Part shown: positions 18,951 through 29,131 of the stretch, piece by piece
Layout: every line of letters starts with the position of its first letter
How positions within the stretch are numbered: position 1 is the stretch's first letter
Source of the DNA: Prochlorococcus sp. AG-409-J03
Lineage (GTDB): Bacteria; Cyanobacteriota; Cyanobacteriia; PCC-6307; Cyanobiaceae
Assembly (NCBI GenBank): GCA_003215695.1
Contig: QCJZ01000001.1
Location: 30,625 to 94,624, forward strand
Direction: 5' to 3'
Length of the DNA: 64,000 nucleotides
Notes under the pieces: generated by a model
What the model was told of the DNA's origin: nothing
What the model saw: the letters and a program-made list of their open reading frames with translations, nothing else
Databases searched by the model: none
Made by a program: the position numbers and the translations under genes

Positions 18951-20547
18951 GAAGTCTAGGACATGCCTTGACCAATTTTTGTGTTAAGTATTTTTGAGGA
19001 TGATTTAAAAGATTTTTACCAGAATTCTCTTCGATAATTTTCCCTTTATCAAACACTAATACTCTGTGACAAAAGCCTGCTGCAAGTGATAAGTCATGAG
19101 TTATGAAGAACATAGATAGCTTTAATTTCTCCTGCAAAGAGCGAAGCAACTCCAAAATTTCTGCTTGAATTTCTGCATCTAACATACTGACACTCTCATC
19201 ACAGATGAGTATTTTGGGACTTAGTGCTAATGCTCTAGCGATAACTACTCTTTGTTGTTGACCACCTGAAAGTTGAGAAGGCAACCGTCGTTCATACATG
19301 ATTGCAGGTGTTAAACCAACTAGTTCTAAAAGATTACGAGCTGTTTCTTTTGCCTGAGATTTACCTGACAATTTATGGATAAGAATTGGATCTATAATTG
19401 CATCAATTACTGACATCTTAGGATTCAAAGAAGCAGAAGGATCTTGAAAAATAATTTGAATATATTTACGTAATTGTTTTAAAGATTTTTTATTAATAGT
19501 TGAAATATTCTTTCCAAGAAAAAAAACACTTCCACCTCTAGCAGGCAATAATCCAGTCAACGCTCTACATAAAGTGCTCTTACCACATCCTGATGGGCCT
19601 ACTATACCAAGAGTTTCACCTTCATACAAAGTCAAGGTAACTTCATTAACGGCTTTCAACCAAAAAGAATTGAATGGCCAAAAGCCTAAATTATGCCAAC
19701 AACGTAATCTATTAACTCTCAATAATGCATTGTCATTATTCATTCTTTGTCTCTCAAAACCATCTAATATTCTTCCTGAATTAACTAATCTTTTAGCAGT
19801 ATCAGTTTTTGGATTAGCAACTATCTCTTTAATATTTCCAGATTCTACTATTCTCCCAGAATCAAGTATTGCAATTTTATTACACCATTTATAGGCCATA
19901 GATAAATCATGACTAATTAATAGCAAAGCGCTCCCAATCTCGTCACAAAGTAAACTAAGTTCACTCATAACTTGATCAGCAACTAGTGTATCCAAACTAG
20001 TTGTAGGTTCATCAGCAATTATTAAAGAAGGTTTTAAACAAATTGCCAAAGCAATTGCTGCACGTTGCCGCATTCCACCACTAAATTCATGTGGAAAAGA
20101 ATTGAATCTTAAAGGATCTATTCCAACTTTTTCTAATAAGTTTTTAGCTTTTTCAACTAAGTTGTAAGTTGATTCAGAATTATCATGAGCTTTAAAAGTA
20201 TCAACTAGATGATCACCAACAGTCATCAAAGGATTTAAACGAGACATTGGATTCTGAAAAATCAATCCAACCTCTTTACCTCGCATAGCTTGCAGAGAAA
20301 CCTTATCTAGATCCAATACATTTTTTCCATTTAAAATAATCTCACCATCACAAACACATCCATTAGGAAGAAGCTGCATTATAGCCTTAGCAACAGTACT
20401 TTTACCACATCCTGAACTACCAACTAAGGCAAGCCTATCGCCACGATTCATATTCAGATTTAATTCACTAAACACATAAGTATTAGTATTTGGATAAATA
20501 GCTTGTAGTTTATTTATTTTTAAAACTTCTTTTGATGAATTATTCAT
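18943..20547 (-). CDS. Fused double ABC ATPase (DppD-DppF / YejF type) of a peptide-type ABC importer
   Basis: Two full ABC ATPase cassettes in one 534-residue chain. The first has Walker A GSSGCGKST, signature FSGGMRQR and DEPTTSL. The second has GPSGCGKST, LSGGQQQR and a variant Walker B region ICDESVSML. This arrangement is used for oligopeptide, dipeptide, nickel or microcin importers. The track start at 20628 adds residues unlike any ABC protein and runs into spoT, so ATG 20547 is used. No permease or binding protein lies next to it, so the transported solute is unknown. Confidence 0.9.
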   Translation of the reverse strand: MNNSSKEVLKINKLQAIYPNTNTYVFSELNLNMNRGDRLALVGSSGCGKSTVAKAIMQLLPNGCVCDGEIILNGKNVLDLDKVSLQAMRGKEVGLIFQNPMSRLNPLMTVGDHLVDTFKAHDNSESTYNLVEKAKNLLEKVGIDPLRFNSFPHEFSGGMRQRAAIALAICLKPSLIIADEPTTSLDTLVADQVMSELSLLCDEIGSALLLISHDLSMAYKWCNKIAILDSGRIVESGNIKEIVANPKTDTAKRLVNSGRILDGFERQRMNNDNALLRVNRLRCWHNLGFWPFNSFWLKAVNEVTLTLYEGETLGIVGPSGCGKSTLCRALTGLLPARGGSVFFLGKNISTINKKSLKQLRKYIQIIFQDPSASLNPKMSVIDAIIDPILIHKLSGKSQAKETARNLLELVGLTPAIMYERRLPSQLSGGQQQRVVIARALALSPKILICDESVSMLDAEIQAEILELLRSLQEKLKLSMFFITHDLSLAAGFCHRVLVFDKGKIIEENSGKNLLNHPQKYLTQKLVKACPRLPK

Positions 20548-20602
20548 GAAAAGGTAGCAGGAAATGTTGAGTTTGAATAAAATAAAACTAGCTTCGGTGC
20601 TG

Positions 20603-22939
20603 ATGCCTAAAGTCACCTCTGCACACAATTCAAACCAGACTCATATAGTCTGCGATGAATTTTTTGATGGCCAGCCGCAACTTAGAACTCATCAAATCGA
20701 ACATGTTGATGATTATGCAATTATTTTGCCAGAGTGGTTAAAAAATTGCATTGAAAATGTTCCGCCTGGAATTGGAGCAAGTTGCCCACGAGATTCTGAA
20801 GCACTCTTAGTTTCCGCTTTTGATCTTGCATTTCAATTGCATAAAGGGCAATACAGAAAAAGTGGTCAGCCTTATATAATCCATCCAGTTGCAGTGGCTG
20901 ACTTACTAAGAGAAATAGGTGCAAGCGCAAGTGTAATTGCAGCGGGTTTTTTACATGACGTCGTCGAAGATACAGACATAACACCAGAGCAACTGGAGGG
21001 GTATTTTGGGAGTGAAGTTAGATATCTAGTGGAGGGTGTGACTAAATTAGGCGGAATCCATTTTAACAATCGAACAGAAGCTCAAGCAGAAAACTTACGT
21101 AAAATGTTTCTAGCTATGGCTAGCGATATTCGAGTTGTACTTGTCAAGCTTGCAGATAGGCTTCACAATATGAGAACTATTTCTTACTTAGACGAAGAGA
21201 AGCAAACTCGAATAGCTAAAGAAACGAGAGAAATTTATGCTCCACTCGCAAACCGTTTAGGAATAGGACGTTTCAAATGGGAACTAGAGGATTTAGCATT
21301 TAAACTTTTAGAGCCAGACCCCTTCCGAGAAATTCAACAACAAATAGCTAGTAAACGTAGTGAAAGAGAAGATAGATTAAATACAACTGTTCAATTACTA
21401 AAAGATCGCTTGACCTCAGCAGGACTTAGCCAATGCGAAGTTAGTGGAAGGCCAAAGCATTTATATGGAATATGGAGCAAAATGCAAAGACAACAAAAAG
21501 AATTTCATGAAATTTTTGATGTTGCTGCTCTTAGAATTCTTGTTTCCGATGTCGAGACATGTTATCGAGCTCTTGCTGTTGTCCATGACACGTTTAGACC
21601 AATACCTGGTCGGTTTAAAGACTATATAGGCCTCCCAAAACCAAATGGCTACCAATCGCTACATACAGCTGTAATCGGCAGGCACAGACCTATTGAAGTC
21701 CAAATCAGGACTCCAGAAATGCATAGAGTTTCAGAATTTGGAATTGCAGCTCACTGGAAGTATAAAGAAGGAGGATCTCCTGCTAATCCTGATTCAGAAA
21801 AGTTTAATTGGTTACGCCAATTAGTTGAGTGGCAACAAGAAGATGGGGTTAATGATCACAATGACTACCTTGCATCAATAAAAGAGGATTTATTTGATGA
21901 AGAAGTTTTTGTATTCACTCCAAAAGGAGATGTTTTAGGATTAAGGAATGGTTCTACAGCAATCGATTTTGCATATCGTATTCACTCTGAGATAGGGAAT
22001 CATTGCAATGGTGCTAGAATTAATGATCGTCTTTGTGTTCTATCAACACCTCTTGAAAATGGAGATTTCGTTGAAATTCTCACTCACAAGAACTCTCATC
22101 CAAGCTTAGACTGGCTAAACTATGTAGCCACACCCACCGCCAAAAATCGCATTAGGCAATGGTATAAAAAAAGTCATCGTCAAGAAACAATATCACGAGG
22201 GAAGGAACTACTAGAACAAGAATTTGGTCGTAAAGGAATTGATAATTTGCTGAAAGGCGAAGTAATAACCAAAGTTGCTGAGAGATGTAATCTAAAGTCT
22301 ACAGAGGACCTATTAGCAGCACTTGGATTTGGAGCATTAACCTTACATCAAGTGATTAATAGATTTAGAGAAGAGATAAAAATACAAAACCAGTTACCTG
22401 AGCTTGAATTAAGCGATATCGAGCTAGCAAACCAAGTTGGATCAAACACAAATCTAGCTTCAAATAAATCAAAAAAATCTCAAACAAAATATTCTCCAAT
22501 AATTGGCTTAGAAGGGCTTGATTATCGAATAGGGGGATGTTGTAGCCCTTTACCAGGGGAATCAATACTTGGAACAGTCTCACTTGGCAATCACGGAATA
22601 ACTATACATCGAACTAGTTGTGTCAACATACAATCAATACCAAACAATAGAAGGATATCAGTTCAATGGAATAGCCATAATCAAATCAAAGAAGAGAAAT
22701 TTCCTATTCAATTAAGAATTGAAGTGATTGATAGGGTCGGTGTACTTAAAGACATATTAATGAGACTTTCAGATAGAGGTATTAATGTAATCGATGCAAG
22801 AGTTAAGACATCTCATGGCAAACCTGCATGTATTGATCTAAAAGTTGAACTGGAAAGTATTAATCAATTAGAACTTACCATCAATCAAATACGATCAATG
22901 GTTGACGTCTTAGATATCGCTAGAACTGGCATTAAATAA
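20603..22939 (+). CDS. spoT: Bifunctional (p)ppGpp synthetase/hydrolase SpoT/Rsh
   Basis: A long RelA/SpoT homologue that makes and degrades the stringent alarmone. It has the HD hydrolase (HPVAVADLL and FLHDVVEDT, both intact), a synthetase domain (RFKDYIGLPKPNGYQSLHT), a TGS domain (VFVFTPKGDVLGL), a zinc-finger-like CCSPLPGE and a C-terminal ACT domain. With both catalytic sites intact it is probably the single Rsh of the genome. The track frame starts at 20564; ATG 20603 (MPKVTSA) is preferred, giving 778 residues. Its upstream region is shared with the divergent ABC gene. Confidence 0.95.
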   Translation: MPKVTSAHNSNQTHIVCDEFFDGQPQLRTHQIEHVDDYAIILPEWLKNCIENVPPGIGASCPRDSEALLVSAFDLAFQLHKGQYRKSGQPYIIHPVAVADLLREIGASASVIAAGFLHDVVEDTDITPEQLEGYFGSEVRYLVEGVTKLGGIHFNNRTEAQAENLRKMFLAMASDIRVVLVKLADRLHNMRTISYLDEEKQTRIAKETREIYAPLANRLGIGRFKWELEDLAFKLLEPDPFREIQQQIASKRSEREDRLNTTVQLLKDRLTSAGLSQCEVSGRPKHLYGIWSKMQRQQKEFHEIFDVAALRILVSDVETCYRALAVVHDTFRPIPGRFKDYIGLPKPNGYQSLHTAVIGRHRPIEVQIRTPEMHRVSEFGIAAHWKYKEGGSPANPDSEKFNWLRQLVEWQQEDGVNDHNDYLASIKEDLFDEEVFVFTPKGDVLGLRNGSTAIDFAYRIHSEIGNHCNGARINDRLCVLSTPLENGDFVEILTHKNSHPSLDWLNYVATPTAKNRIRQWYKKSHRQETISRGKELLEQEFGRKGIDNLLKGEVITKVAERCNLKSTEDLLAALGFGALTLHQVINRFREEIKIQNQLPELELSDIELANQVGSNTNLASNKSKKSQTKYSPIIGLEGLDYRIGGCCSPLPGESILGTVSLGNHGITIHRTSCVNIQSIPNNRRISVQWNSHNQIKEEKFPIQLRIEVIDRVGVLKDILMRLSDRGINVIDARVKTSHGKPACIDLKVELESINQLELTINQIRSMVDVLDIARTGIK

Positions 22940-22989
22940 CATTATCTATACTCCTAAATATAGTTGATAACAAATAAATAGATATAAAC

Positions 22990-23445
22990 TTAATTTTTAT
23001 TAGAAAATTTTTTGAGTAAAAAATATAAACCAATTCCACCAAGTAATCCAGTCAAAAGGCCCATACATATAGAGCCAATTATCAGTCTAAAACTCAAGTA
23101 CCAACCTTGAGACCACAACTCATTAGTAGTTATATGGCGAAAGTCTACTATATTTTTATCCTTATTGATTATTAATGAGCCTAGTCTATAATTAAAATAA
23201 TAAAGAGGAACATAAGTAAATGGGTTGCTAATCCAGGTTCCAACAGCCGCCAAAATACTATTCCCCTGGAAGATTTTTGCTAAAAGTACACCCATCAAGG
23301 TTTGTAAACCAAAGAATGGAAAGCATCCACTAAATATACCCACGCCCAATCCTAATGCTCTCTGAGCGGGAGAACCTTCCTGATTCCATAGCCAAGAGAT
23401 AAATTTACGAATTCTTTGTATTAGATTTAGGAAGATTTTTTTCAT
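22990..23445 (-). CDS. DUF2062 membrane protein
   Basis: A 151-residue protein with the DUF2062 pattern: a short basic N-terminus, then GSPAQRALGLGVGIFSGCFPFFGLQT, WISNPFTYVPLYYFNYRLG, and two or three hydrophobic helices. The function of the family is unknown, though it is found fused or next to glycosyltransferases in other bacteria. Here it stands between spoT and mnmE, converging on spoT and diverging from mnmE, so the context gives no hint. Confidence 0.85.
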   Translation of the reverse strand: MKKIFLNLIQRIRKFISWLWNQEGSPAQRALGLGVGIFSGCFPFFGLQTLMGVLLAKIFQGNSILAAVGTWISNPFTYVPLYYFNYRLGSLIINKDKNIVDFRHITTNELWSQGWYLSFRLIIGSICMGLLTGLLGGIGLYFLLKKFSNKN

Positions 23446-23516
23446 AATTTAAAAAATCTTAATCCAAAAAAGAAAGCTAGATTTGATTTTAGTGAAGATC
23501 GTATGTTTATTGAGTA

Positions 23517-24911
23517 ATGAATTCGTTTTCCCCTACTGAAGATACTATTGCTGCAATTGCGACTGCTGTTTCTCCAGGCGAAGGGAGTATCGCTGTCATT
23601 AGGATCTCTGGCTCCTTGGCAATTGAGATAACTAAAAGTATCGTTCATATCCCTGGAAAACAAGATTGGAGCACTCACAAAGTGCTGTACGGACATGTAA
23701 CCGAAAAAGATCAAAGAATATATATCGATGAAGTATTAATACTAATAATGAAAGGGCCGAGGAGCTTTACAGGTGAAGATGTCGTAGAAATTCATTGCCA
23801 TGGTGGAATTATTGCCGTCCAGAAGATCCTTGAAAGAATATTAGATATCCCAAGCGTTCGAAGAGCAGAACCCGGTGAGTTTAGTCAAAGAGCAGTGCTT
23901 AATGGTCGTATCAGCCTTACTCAAGCAGAATCAATTAGTGAGCTAATATCGGCTAGAAGCAGAAAAGCAGCAGAGCTTGCGATTAATGGAATTAAAGGGA
24001 ATATTCAAACTGAAATTGAATTAATCAGGAAGAGATTAGTAGATCAACTAACGGAAATTGAAGCAAGAATTGATTTTGAAGAAGATCTCCCGATTTTAGA
24101 TGAAAAACAAGTACAAAGAGAAATTCTCTCCATCAAACATGATCTAAACGAACTAATTGATAATGCCAAAAGAGGCTCTTGGGTTCGTTCTGGCTTAAAA
24201 GTTGCACTAACCGGGAAGCCTAATGTAGGGAAAAGCTCCTTAATGAACAGACTTTCCAAACAAGAAAAAGCCATTGTGACTGACCTACCTGGTACCACAA
24301 GAGATCTTTTAGAAAGTGAGATTGTTGTAGAGGGAATACCCGTAACTTTCATTGATACAGCGGGTCTACGAGAAACGAAAAATATTATCGAAAAAATTGG
24401 TATTTCTAGAACTAGAAAAACTTTAATTCAAGCTGACCTAATAATGTTAATCTTTGACTATTCCAACGGATGGAGTAGCGAGGATGAATCAATACTAAAA
24501 CAATTACCCACAAATATTCCACTTTTAATTGTTGGAAATAAATCCGATTTAATAAATAATGATTCTTTAGAAAAAGTTCCAAAATATATCTTAGAAAAAG
24601 AAAAACTAGTTATAATAAGCGCAAAAACTGGAATAGGAGAAAACGATCTAATTAATTACTTATTAAAGATATGTGGTTCAACTAAGAATCATGGTTTAGA
24701 TATCGCGCTCAATGAAAGGCAACTTGACCTAGCAAAGTCAACAATGAAATCATTGGAAAATATTGATCATGTATTTGAGGAAAAACTACCATGGGATTTC
24801 TGGACAATCGACTTAAGACAAGCTATTAATTTTTTAAGCGAGCTCACAGGAGATGATTTAACAGAAAGTTTACTTGATAATATATTTTCTAAATTCTGTA
24901 TTGGTAAGTAA
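23517..24911 (+). CDS. mnmE: tRNA uridine-5-carboxymethylaminomethyl modification GTPase MnmE
   Basis: MnmE, with MnmG, modifies the wobble uridine of several tRNAs. The 464-residue protein has an N-terminal tetrahydrofolate-binding domain (TIAAIATAVSPGEGSI), a helical domain, and an inserted G domain: GKPNVGKSS near 226, DTAG near 280 and GNKSD near 340. It ends with the family's C-terminal FCIGK, whose Cys is essential in studied members. The start is ATG. Confidence 0.97.
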   Translation: MNSFSPTEDTIAAIATAVSPGEGSIAVIRISGSLAIEITKSIVHIPGKQDWSTHKVLYGHVTEKDQRIYIDEVLILIMKGPRSFTGEDVVEIHCHGGIIAVQKILERILDIPSVRRAEPGEFSQRAVLNGRISLTQAESISELISARSRKAAELAINGIKGNIQTEIELIRKRLVDQLTEIEARIDFEEDLPILDEKQVQREILSIKHDLNELIDNAKRGSWVRSGLKVALTGKPNVGKSSLMNRLSKQEKAIVTDLPGTTRDLLESEIVVEGIPVTFIDTAGLRETKNIIEKIGISRTRKTLIQADLIMLIFDYSNGWSSEDESILKQLPTNIPLLIVGNKSDLINNDSLEKVPKYILEKEKLVIISAKTGIGENDLINYLLKICGSTKNHGLDIALNERQLDLAKSTMKSLENIDHVFEEKLPWDFWTIDLRQAINFLSELTGDDLTESLLDNIFSKFCIGK

Positions 24912-24926
24912 TAAAGCAATTTTTAT

Positions 24927-25025
24927 CTAGTATTTATTATCAATAGTAAAAATATAATATAAATAATAGCATACTCCTCCAATCAATATAGCAACCATTA
25001 TATTTACACTATGAACAACTTCCAC
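24927..25025 (-). CDS. Possible 32-residue single-pass membrane protein
   Basis: On the minus strand a GTG start gives MEVVHSVNIMVAILIGGVCY and on to DNKY. This is a polar start, one hydrophobic helix of about 20 residues and a short charged tail. That is the shape of the small subunits common in photosynthetic complexes, although it does not match psb, pet or psa small proteins that I know. There is no clear ribosome-binding site and the region is AT-rich, so it may be chance. Confidence 0.22.
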   Translation of the reverse strand: MEVVHSVNIMVAILIGGVCYYLYYIFTIDNKY

Positions 25026-25178
25026 TTTATCTAAATAGTCTAGAACAACTTAATTAAAGCATATTGTTTACATATCACAAAAAAAGATATTAGAAAATTT
25101 CTATTAGGGTAAAAATAGTTTAGATACAGACTAGAAGATAAAATTTAATAAACAGGAAAAGATATTTTATAAATGGTT

Positions 25179-25208
25179 TTGACATTGGTATAGTAACTAA
25201 TGTATTAG
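25179..25208 (+). promoter_or_regulatory. Candidate promoter of nadC
   Basis: A perfect -35 TTGACA at 25179 is followed after 18 bases by TATTAG as a weak -10. A start around 25214 would leave almost no leader before the GTG at 25216. Sequence only; not tested. Confidence 0.35.
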
Positions 25209-25215
25209 TTGTGTT

Positions 25216-26079
25216 GTGGATCTTCGCTCACCAAAGCTACATAAAATATTAGATACCTGGATTGAGGAAGATCTCGGTGATGGAGATCTAACAAGATTTG
25301 TCCTCAACGACAGAATCGCATCAGCTCATTGGGTTGCAAAAGAAGATGGGGTTTTTTGTGGTGGAGATCTTGTCAAATTAATATTTAAAAAAATTGATCC
25401 CCGAGTAAATCTGCAACTTTTAATAGAGGATGGTCATAAGTTTGAAAAGAATCAAAGACTCCTAGAATTAAAAGGGGCATCCGCCTCCTTAGTGGCTGGA
25501 GAGCGCATAACACTTAATTTAGCCATGCATCTTTCTGGTATTGCCTCATCTACAGCTGTACTAGTATCTCAACTATCAGGATCCAATGTGAAGTTAGCAG
25601 ACACGCGCAAGACGACTCCCGGGATGAGGATATTCGAAAAATATGCTTTTCATTGTGGCGGCGGTATTAATCATAGGCTTGGATTAGATGATGCTGCCAT
25701 GTTGAAGGAGAATCATATTGAATGGTCTCAGGGGATTAGCGAGAGTATTAAAATCTTAAGAACAACTATTCCATGGACAAAAAAAATAATAGTCGAGGCA
25801 GAGACTCCCACCCAAGCGAAAGAAGCCGTAGAGGCAGGTGCTGATGGAGTTTTACTTGATGAAATGCCTATACAAGCCATTTCAAAATTAGTTCCAGAAT
25901 TACGTCAACTTTCAAGAAACAGTAATTCCAAGTACGTCTCACAAAATATCGTTATTGAAGTTTCTGGAATCAATCCAAATAATTTGTCAGACTATATTTT
26001 CACAGATATTGATCTAATCTCAACTAGTGCACCGATCACTAAAAGTAAATGGAAAGATTTTAGTATGCGCTTTGACTAA
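25216..26079 (+). CDS. nadC: Nicotinate-nucleotide pyrophosphorylase (quinolinate phosphoribosyltransferase)
   Basis: NadC converts quinolinate and PRPP to nicotinate mononucleotide in NAD synthesis. The 287-residue protein shows [11 protein letters not shown] at the N-terminus. It also has the PRPP/quinolinate-binding [46 protein letters not shown] and the C-terminal VSGINPNNL. The start is GTG. A gap of 304 bases precedes it. Confidence 0.96.
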   Translation: MDLRSPKLHKILDTWIEEDLGDGDLTRFVLNDRIASAHWVAKEDGVFCGGDLVKLIFKKIDPRVNLQLLIEDGHKFEKNQRLLELKGASASLVAGERITLNLAMHLSGIASSTAVLVSQLSGSNVKLADTRKTTPGMRIFEKYAFHCGGGINHRLGLDDAAMLKENHIEWSQGISESIKILRTTIPWTKKIIVEAETPTQAKEAVEAGADGVLLDEMPIQAISKLVPELRQLSRNSNSKYVSQNIVIEVSGINPNNLSDYIFTDIDLISTSAPITKSKWKDFSMRFD

Positions 26080-26156
26080 AACAATGTATCACAAGTTTCT
26101 TAGCCACATTCAATAAACCTAAAAATCTACAAAGTACCTACCTAATCATAAACATC

Positions 26157-27980
26157 ATGCTTGAAATATCGGCCAAATTAGAAGAAGCCCTTCATAGAGC
26201 TTTCCTTAAGGTCTTCCCAACAGATAATCGAAGTTCAAAAACTTCCTCAATACTTACAAGTTCTAGTTTAGTCCCTGCATCAAAGCCAGAATTTGGAGAT
26301 TTTCAAATCAATTGTGCTTTAGCACTAGCGAAAGAGATAAAGCAATCTCCACGTGATATTGCACAACAAATAGTTGATCAACTAAAAAACGACGATGATT
26401 TCTTGAAAATATGCAATCCACCAAGTATTGCAGGTCCAGGTTTCATCAACCTATCTATAAATTCAACAACGCTTATATCTGAAATACATATTCGTCTAAA
26501 TGATAAAAGATTGGGAGTGCCTTTAAAAGAATTCAGTAATAAGAAAATAGAAGAGAAAAGAAACCATAATCGTGTAATTATCGATTTTTCCAGTCCGAAT
26601 ATTGCTAAAGAAATGCATGTTGGGCATTTACGATCAACAATTATTGGGGACTGTCTTGCACGGGTTCTTGAATTCTGCGGTTATGAAGTCTTACGAATCA
26701 ATCATGTGGGAGATTGGGGTACACAATTTGGCATGCTCATCACTCATCTAAAAGAGGTGGTACCAGAGGCACTACATACAAAAGATGCAGTGGAAATAAG
26801 TGACCTTGTGAATTTCTATCGTCAAGCAAAAAAAAGATTTGATGAAGATCAAATCTTTCAAAATAAATCTAGGAGTGAGGTCGTTAATTTACAAGCAGGT
26901 AATCAAGAAAGTTTACTTGCTTGGCAATTGCTATGTAATCAATCTAGAAAAGAGTTTCAAAAAATCTATGATAGACTTGATATTAAGCTCACAGAAAGAG
27001 GTGAATCTTTTTATAACAAATTTTTAGTAGATGTTATTAATGATTTAAAAAATAAAAATTTACTCATAAATGATCAAGGAGCTCAATGTATTTTCCTTGA
27101 TGGCTTAGTCGGAAAAGACGGCAAACCTCAACCCATCATTATTCAAAAAAGTGACGGAGGTTTTAATTACACAACAACTGACTTGGCAGCCATTAAATAT
27201 AGATTGACTAATCCACCTCATGGAGATGGAGCATTCCGGTTGATTTATGTCACAGATGCTGGGCAAGCATCACATTTTTCTGCAGTTTTTCAAATTGCAA
27301 AGCTTGCAGATTGGATTCCTACAAATTGTCAAATCGAGCATGTCCCCTTTGGTCTTGTTCAAGGAGAAGATGGTAAGAAATTAAAAACTCGTTCAGGCGA
27401 AACTATTAGATTAGTAGACCTTCTGGATGAAGCAATTCAAAGAGCAAAAGTAGATCTTAAAGCTCGTCTCAACACTGAAAATAGATTCGAGAAAGATAGT
27501 TTTATAGATACAGTTTCTACAACTGTTGGGATTGCAGCCATCAAGTATGCGGATCTGAGTCAAAATAGAATTTCTAATTACCAATTTAGTTTTGATAAGA
27601 TGCTCTCTTTACAAGGGAATACAGCTCCATATTTACTCTATGCATTAGTTCGAATAGCGGGCATATCTCGCAAAGGTGGAGATTTAAATGTCTCAAGTAA
27701 GAAAATTCAGTTCAATGAAGATCAAGAATGGGCCTTAATTCGCAAACTATTACAACTTGATTCTGTCATTTCTGAAGTCGAAAGAGAACTTCTTCCCAGT
27801 CGTCTCTGCGCATATCTATTTGAACTAAGTCAGATCTTTAATAGATTCTATGATCAAGTTCCAATTTTAAAGGCAGGTGAACCTGCAAAAACGAGTAGAC
27901 TGGCCTTATGTTCTATCACTGCGGGTACACTTAAACTGGGGATGAACTTATTAGGTATCCCCACTCTGGAAAGAATGTAA
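26157..27980 (+). CDS. argS: Arginyl-tRNA synthetase
   Basis: Class I synthetase charging tRNA-Arg. The 607-residue protein carries the N-terminal Arg-tRNA synthetase domain, the HIGH-box variant HVGH in [13 protein letters not shown] near residue 150, and a KMSKS-region equivalent in [12 protein letters not shown] near 405. The C-terminal DALR anticodon-binding domain begins near 485. It overlaps hisC by one base (TAATG), which suggests one transcript. Confidence 0.97.
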   Translation: MLEISAKLEEALHRAFLKVFPTDNRSSKTSSILTSSSLVPASKPEFGDFQINCALALAKEIKQSPRDIAQQIVDQLKNDDDFLKICNPPSIAGPGFINLSINSTTLISEIHIRLNDKRLGVPLKEFSNKKIEEKRNHNRVIIDFSSPNIAKEMHVGHLRSTIIGDCLARVLEFCGYEVLRINHVGDWGTQFGMLITHLKEVVPEALHTKDAVEISDLVNFYRQAKKRFDEDQIFQNKSRSEVVNLQAGNQESLLAWQLLCNQSRKEFQKIYDRLDIKLTERGESFYNKFLVDVINDLKNKNLLINDQGAQCIFLDGLVGKDGKPQPIIIQKSDGGFNYTTTDLAAIKYRLTNPPHGDGAFRLIYVTDAGQASHFSAVFQIAKLADWIPTNCQIEHVPFGLVQGEDGKKLKTRSGETIRLVDLLDEAIQRAKVDLKARLNTENRFEKDSFIDTVSTTVGIAAIKYADLSQNRISNYQFSFDKMLSLQGNTAPYLLYALVRIAGISRKGGDLNVSSKKIQFNEDQEWALIRKLLQLDSVISEVERELLPSRLCAYLFELSQIFNRFYDQVPILKAGEPAKTSRLALCSITAGTLKLGMNLLGIPTLERM

Positions 27981-29095
27981 TGAAAAAAAAAGAAAATTCA
28001 TTCATAGATCTACCGAGCCCAAGGAAAGATGTCGCGGATTTAACACCATATTCAGCACCACTGGAAGGACGTAGAAAGTTACTAAGACTCGACTTTAATG
28101 AAAACACTATTGGACCAAGCCCACTAGTGATTAAGTCTCTCAGGGAGATCAGCAGAGAAGAAATCTCTATTTATCCTGAATACTCTGGTTTAAAAGAAAA
28201 AGTAGTAGAAACTCTCATCAAACAAAACTCAAAGGTAAATATAAATTCATCTGAAGTTGGTATTTTTAATGGAGTAGATGCAGCAATAAATGCTATTTTT
28301 CACGCCTATGGCGACTTTAATGATCTAATGTTAACTACATCGCCTACTTTTGGATATTATACCCCTTGTGCAAAAATGCGAGGAATGAGAATCAACTCAA
28401 TACCTTATGAGGGTAAAGATTTTAAATACCCATTTGATAATATTTGCGAATTGATCTCTCAAAATCATCCTAAAATTTTACTCATATGCAACCCTAATAA
28501 TCCAACTGGTACAAGATTAAGTCCAGAAAGAATTATAGAGATCACCCAACTTTCATCTAAAACACTAGTTGTTGTCGATGAACTATACGAGGCGTTTACA
28601 GGTGATAGTGTTCTGCCATTTGTCAATTTTCAAAAAATACCCAATCTTATTGTATTAAGATCACTTTCCAAAACAGCTGGTTTAGCAAGTTTAAGAATTG
28701 GTTTTGCTATTGGAAATTCTAAAGTAATTAATATAGTTAACAGAGTCACTGGCCCTTATGATGTTAATAGCTTTGCTGTAATTGCAGCTTTTGAGGCGCT
28801 TAAAGATCAATCTTATATTGATTCTTATGTGAATGAAGTACTTGAGGCTCGCAATTGGATAAAAAATACATTTAAAAAATATAACGTTAAGCATCATATT
28901 GATGGAGGAAACTATTTTCTACTTTGGCCAAAATCAAACCCACAACAAGTTGAGCAAAAGCTCAAGTCGTCTGGAATTCTAATTAGGAATATGGATAAGA
29001 AAACAAATTTAAAAGGTTCTATCAGAGTGAGTATTGGAACAATTGAGCAGATGAAAAGATTCTGGTCAACTTTTAAGATTGTCGATGAAGTGTAG
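27980..29095 (+). CDS. hisC: Histidinol-phosphate aminotransferase
   Basis: A 371-residue PLP aminotransferase of the HisC group, with LDFNENTIGPSP near the start, NPNNPTG near residue 174, VVVDELYEAF, and the PLP-lysine motif RSLSKTAGLASLRIGFA. It catalyses the transamination step of histidine synthesis. Unlike the CobD-like gene at 12484 it lacks the HGGN start. Its one-base overlap with argS is the only sign of an operon. It converges on trpG. Confidence 0.88.
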   Translation: MKKKENSFIDLPSPRKDVADLTPYSAPLEGRRKLLRLDFNENTIGPSPLVIKSLREISREEISIYPEYSGLKEKVVETLIKQNSKVNINSSEVGIFNGVDAAINAIFHAYGDFNDLMLTTSPTFGYYTPCAKMRGMRINSIPYEGKDFKYPFDNICELISQNHPKILLICNPNNPTGTRLSPERIIEITQLSSKTLVVVDELYEAFTGDSVLPFVNFQKIPNLIVLRSLSKTAGLASLRIGFAIGNSKVINIVNRVTGPYDVNSFAVIAAFEALKDQSYIDSYVNEVLEARNWIKNTFKKYNVKHHIDGGNYFLLWPKSNPQQVEQKLKSSGILIRNMDKKTNLKGSIRVSIGTIEQMKRFWSTFKIVDEV

Positions 29096-29131
29096 ATTGT
29101 TTATTACGTCTCTATAGCTTGAGACAATCTA
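29093..29131. repeat. Inverted repeat spanning the convergent hisC and trpG stops
   Basis: TAGATTGT and ACAATCTA form an 8-bp stem over a 23-base loop. Each arm contains the TAG stop codon of one of the two convergent genes. There is no T-run, so it is a weak terminator candidate at best. Confidence 0.35.

Larger units (their letters stand above)
24912..25215. other. 304-base AT-rich gap between mnmE and nadC
   Basis: Apart from a possible minus-strand micro-ORF (24927-25025) and a promoter-like TTGACA near 25179, I see no gene or stable hairpin here. Confidence 0.5.

Noticed and set aside
23442-23714. 90-residue minus-strand ORF at the mnmE start
   Set aside because: Mostly antisense to the conserved N-terminus of MnmE; no ribosome site or motif.
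29093-29131. Hairpin as a hisC/trpG terminator
   Set aside because: The 8-bp stem has a 23-base loop and no T-run on either strand, so it is kept only as an inverted repeat.
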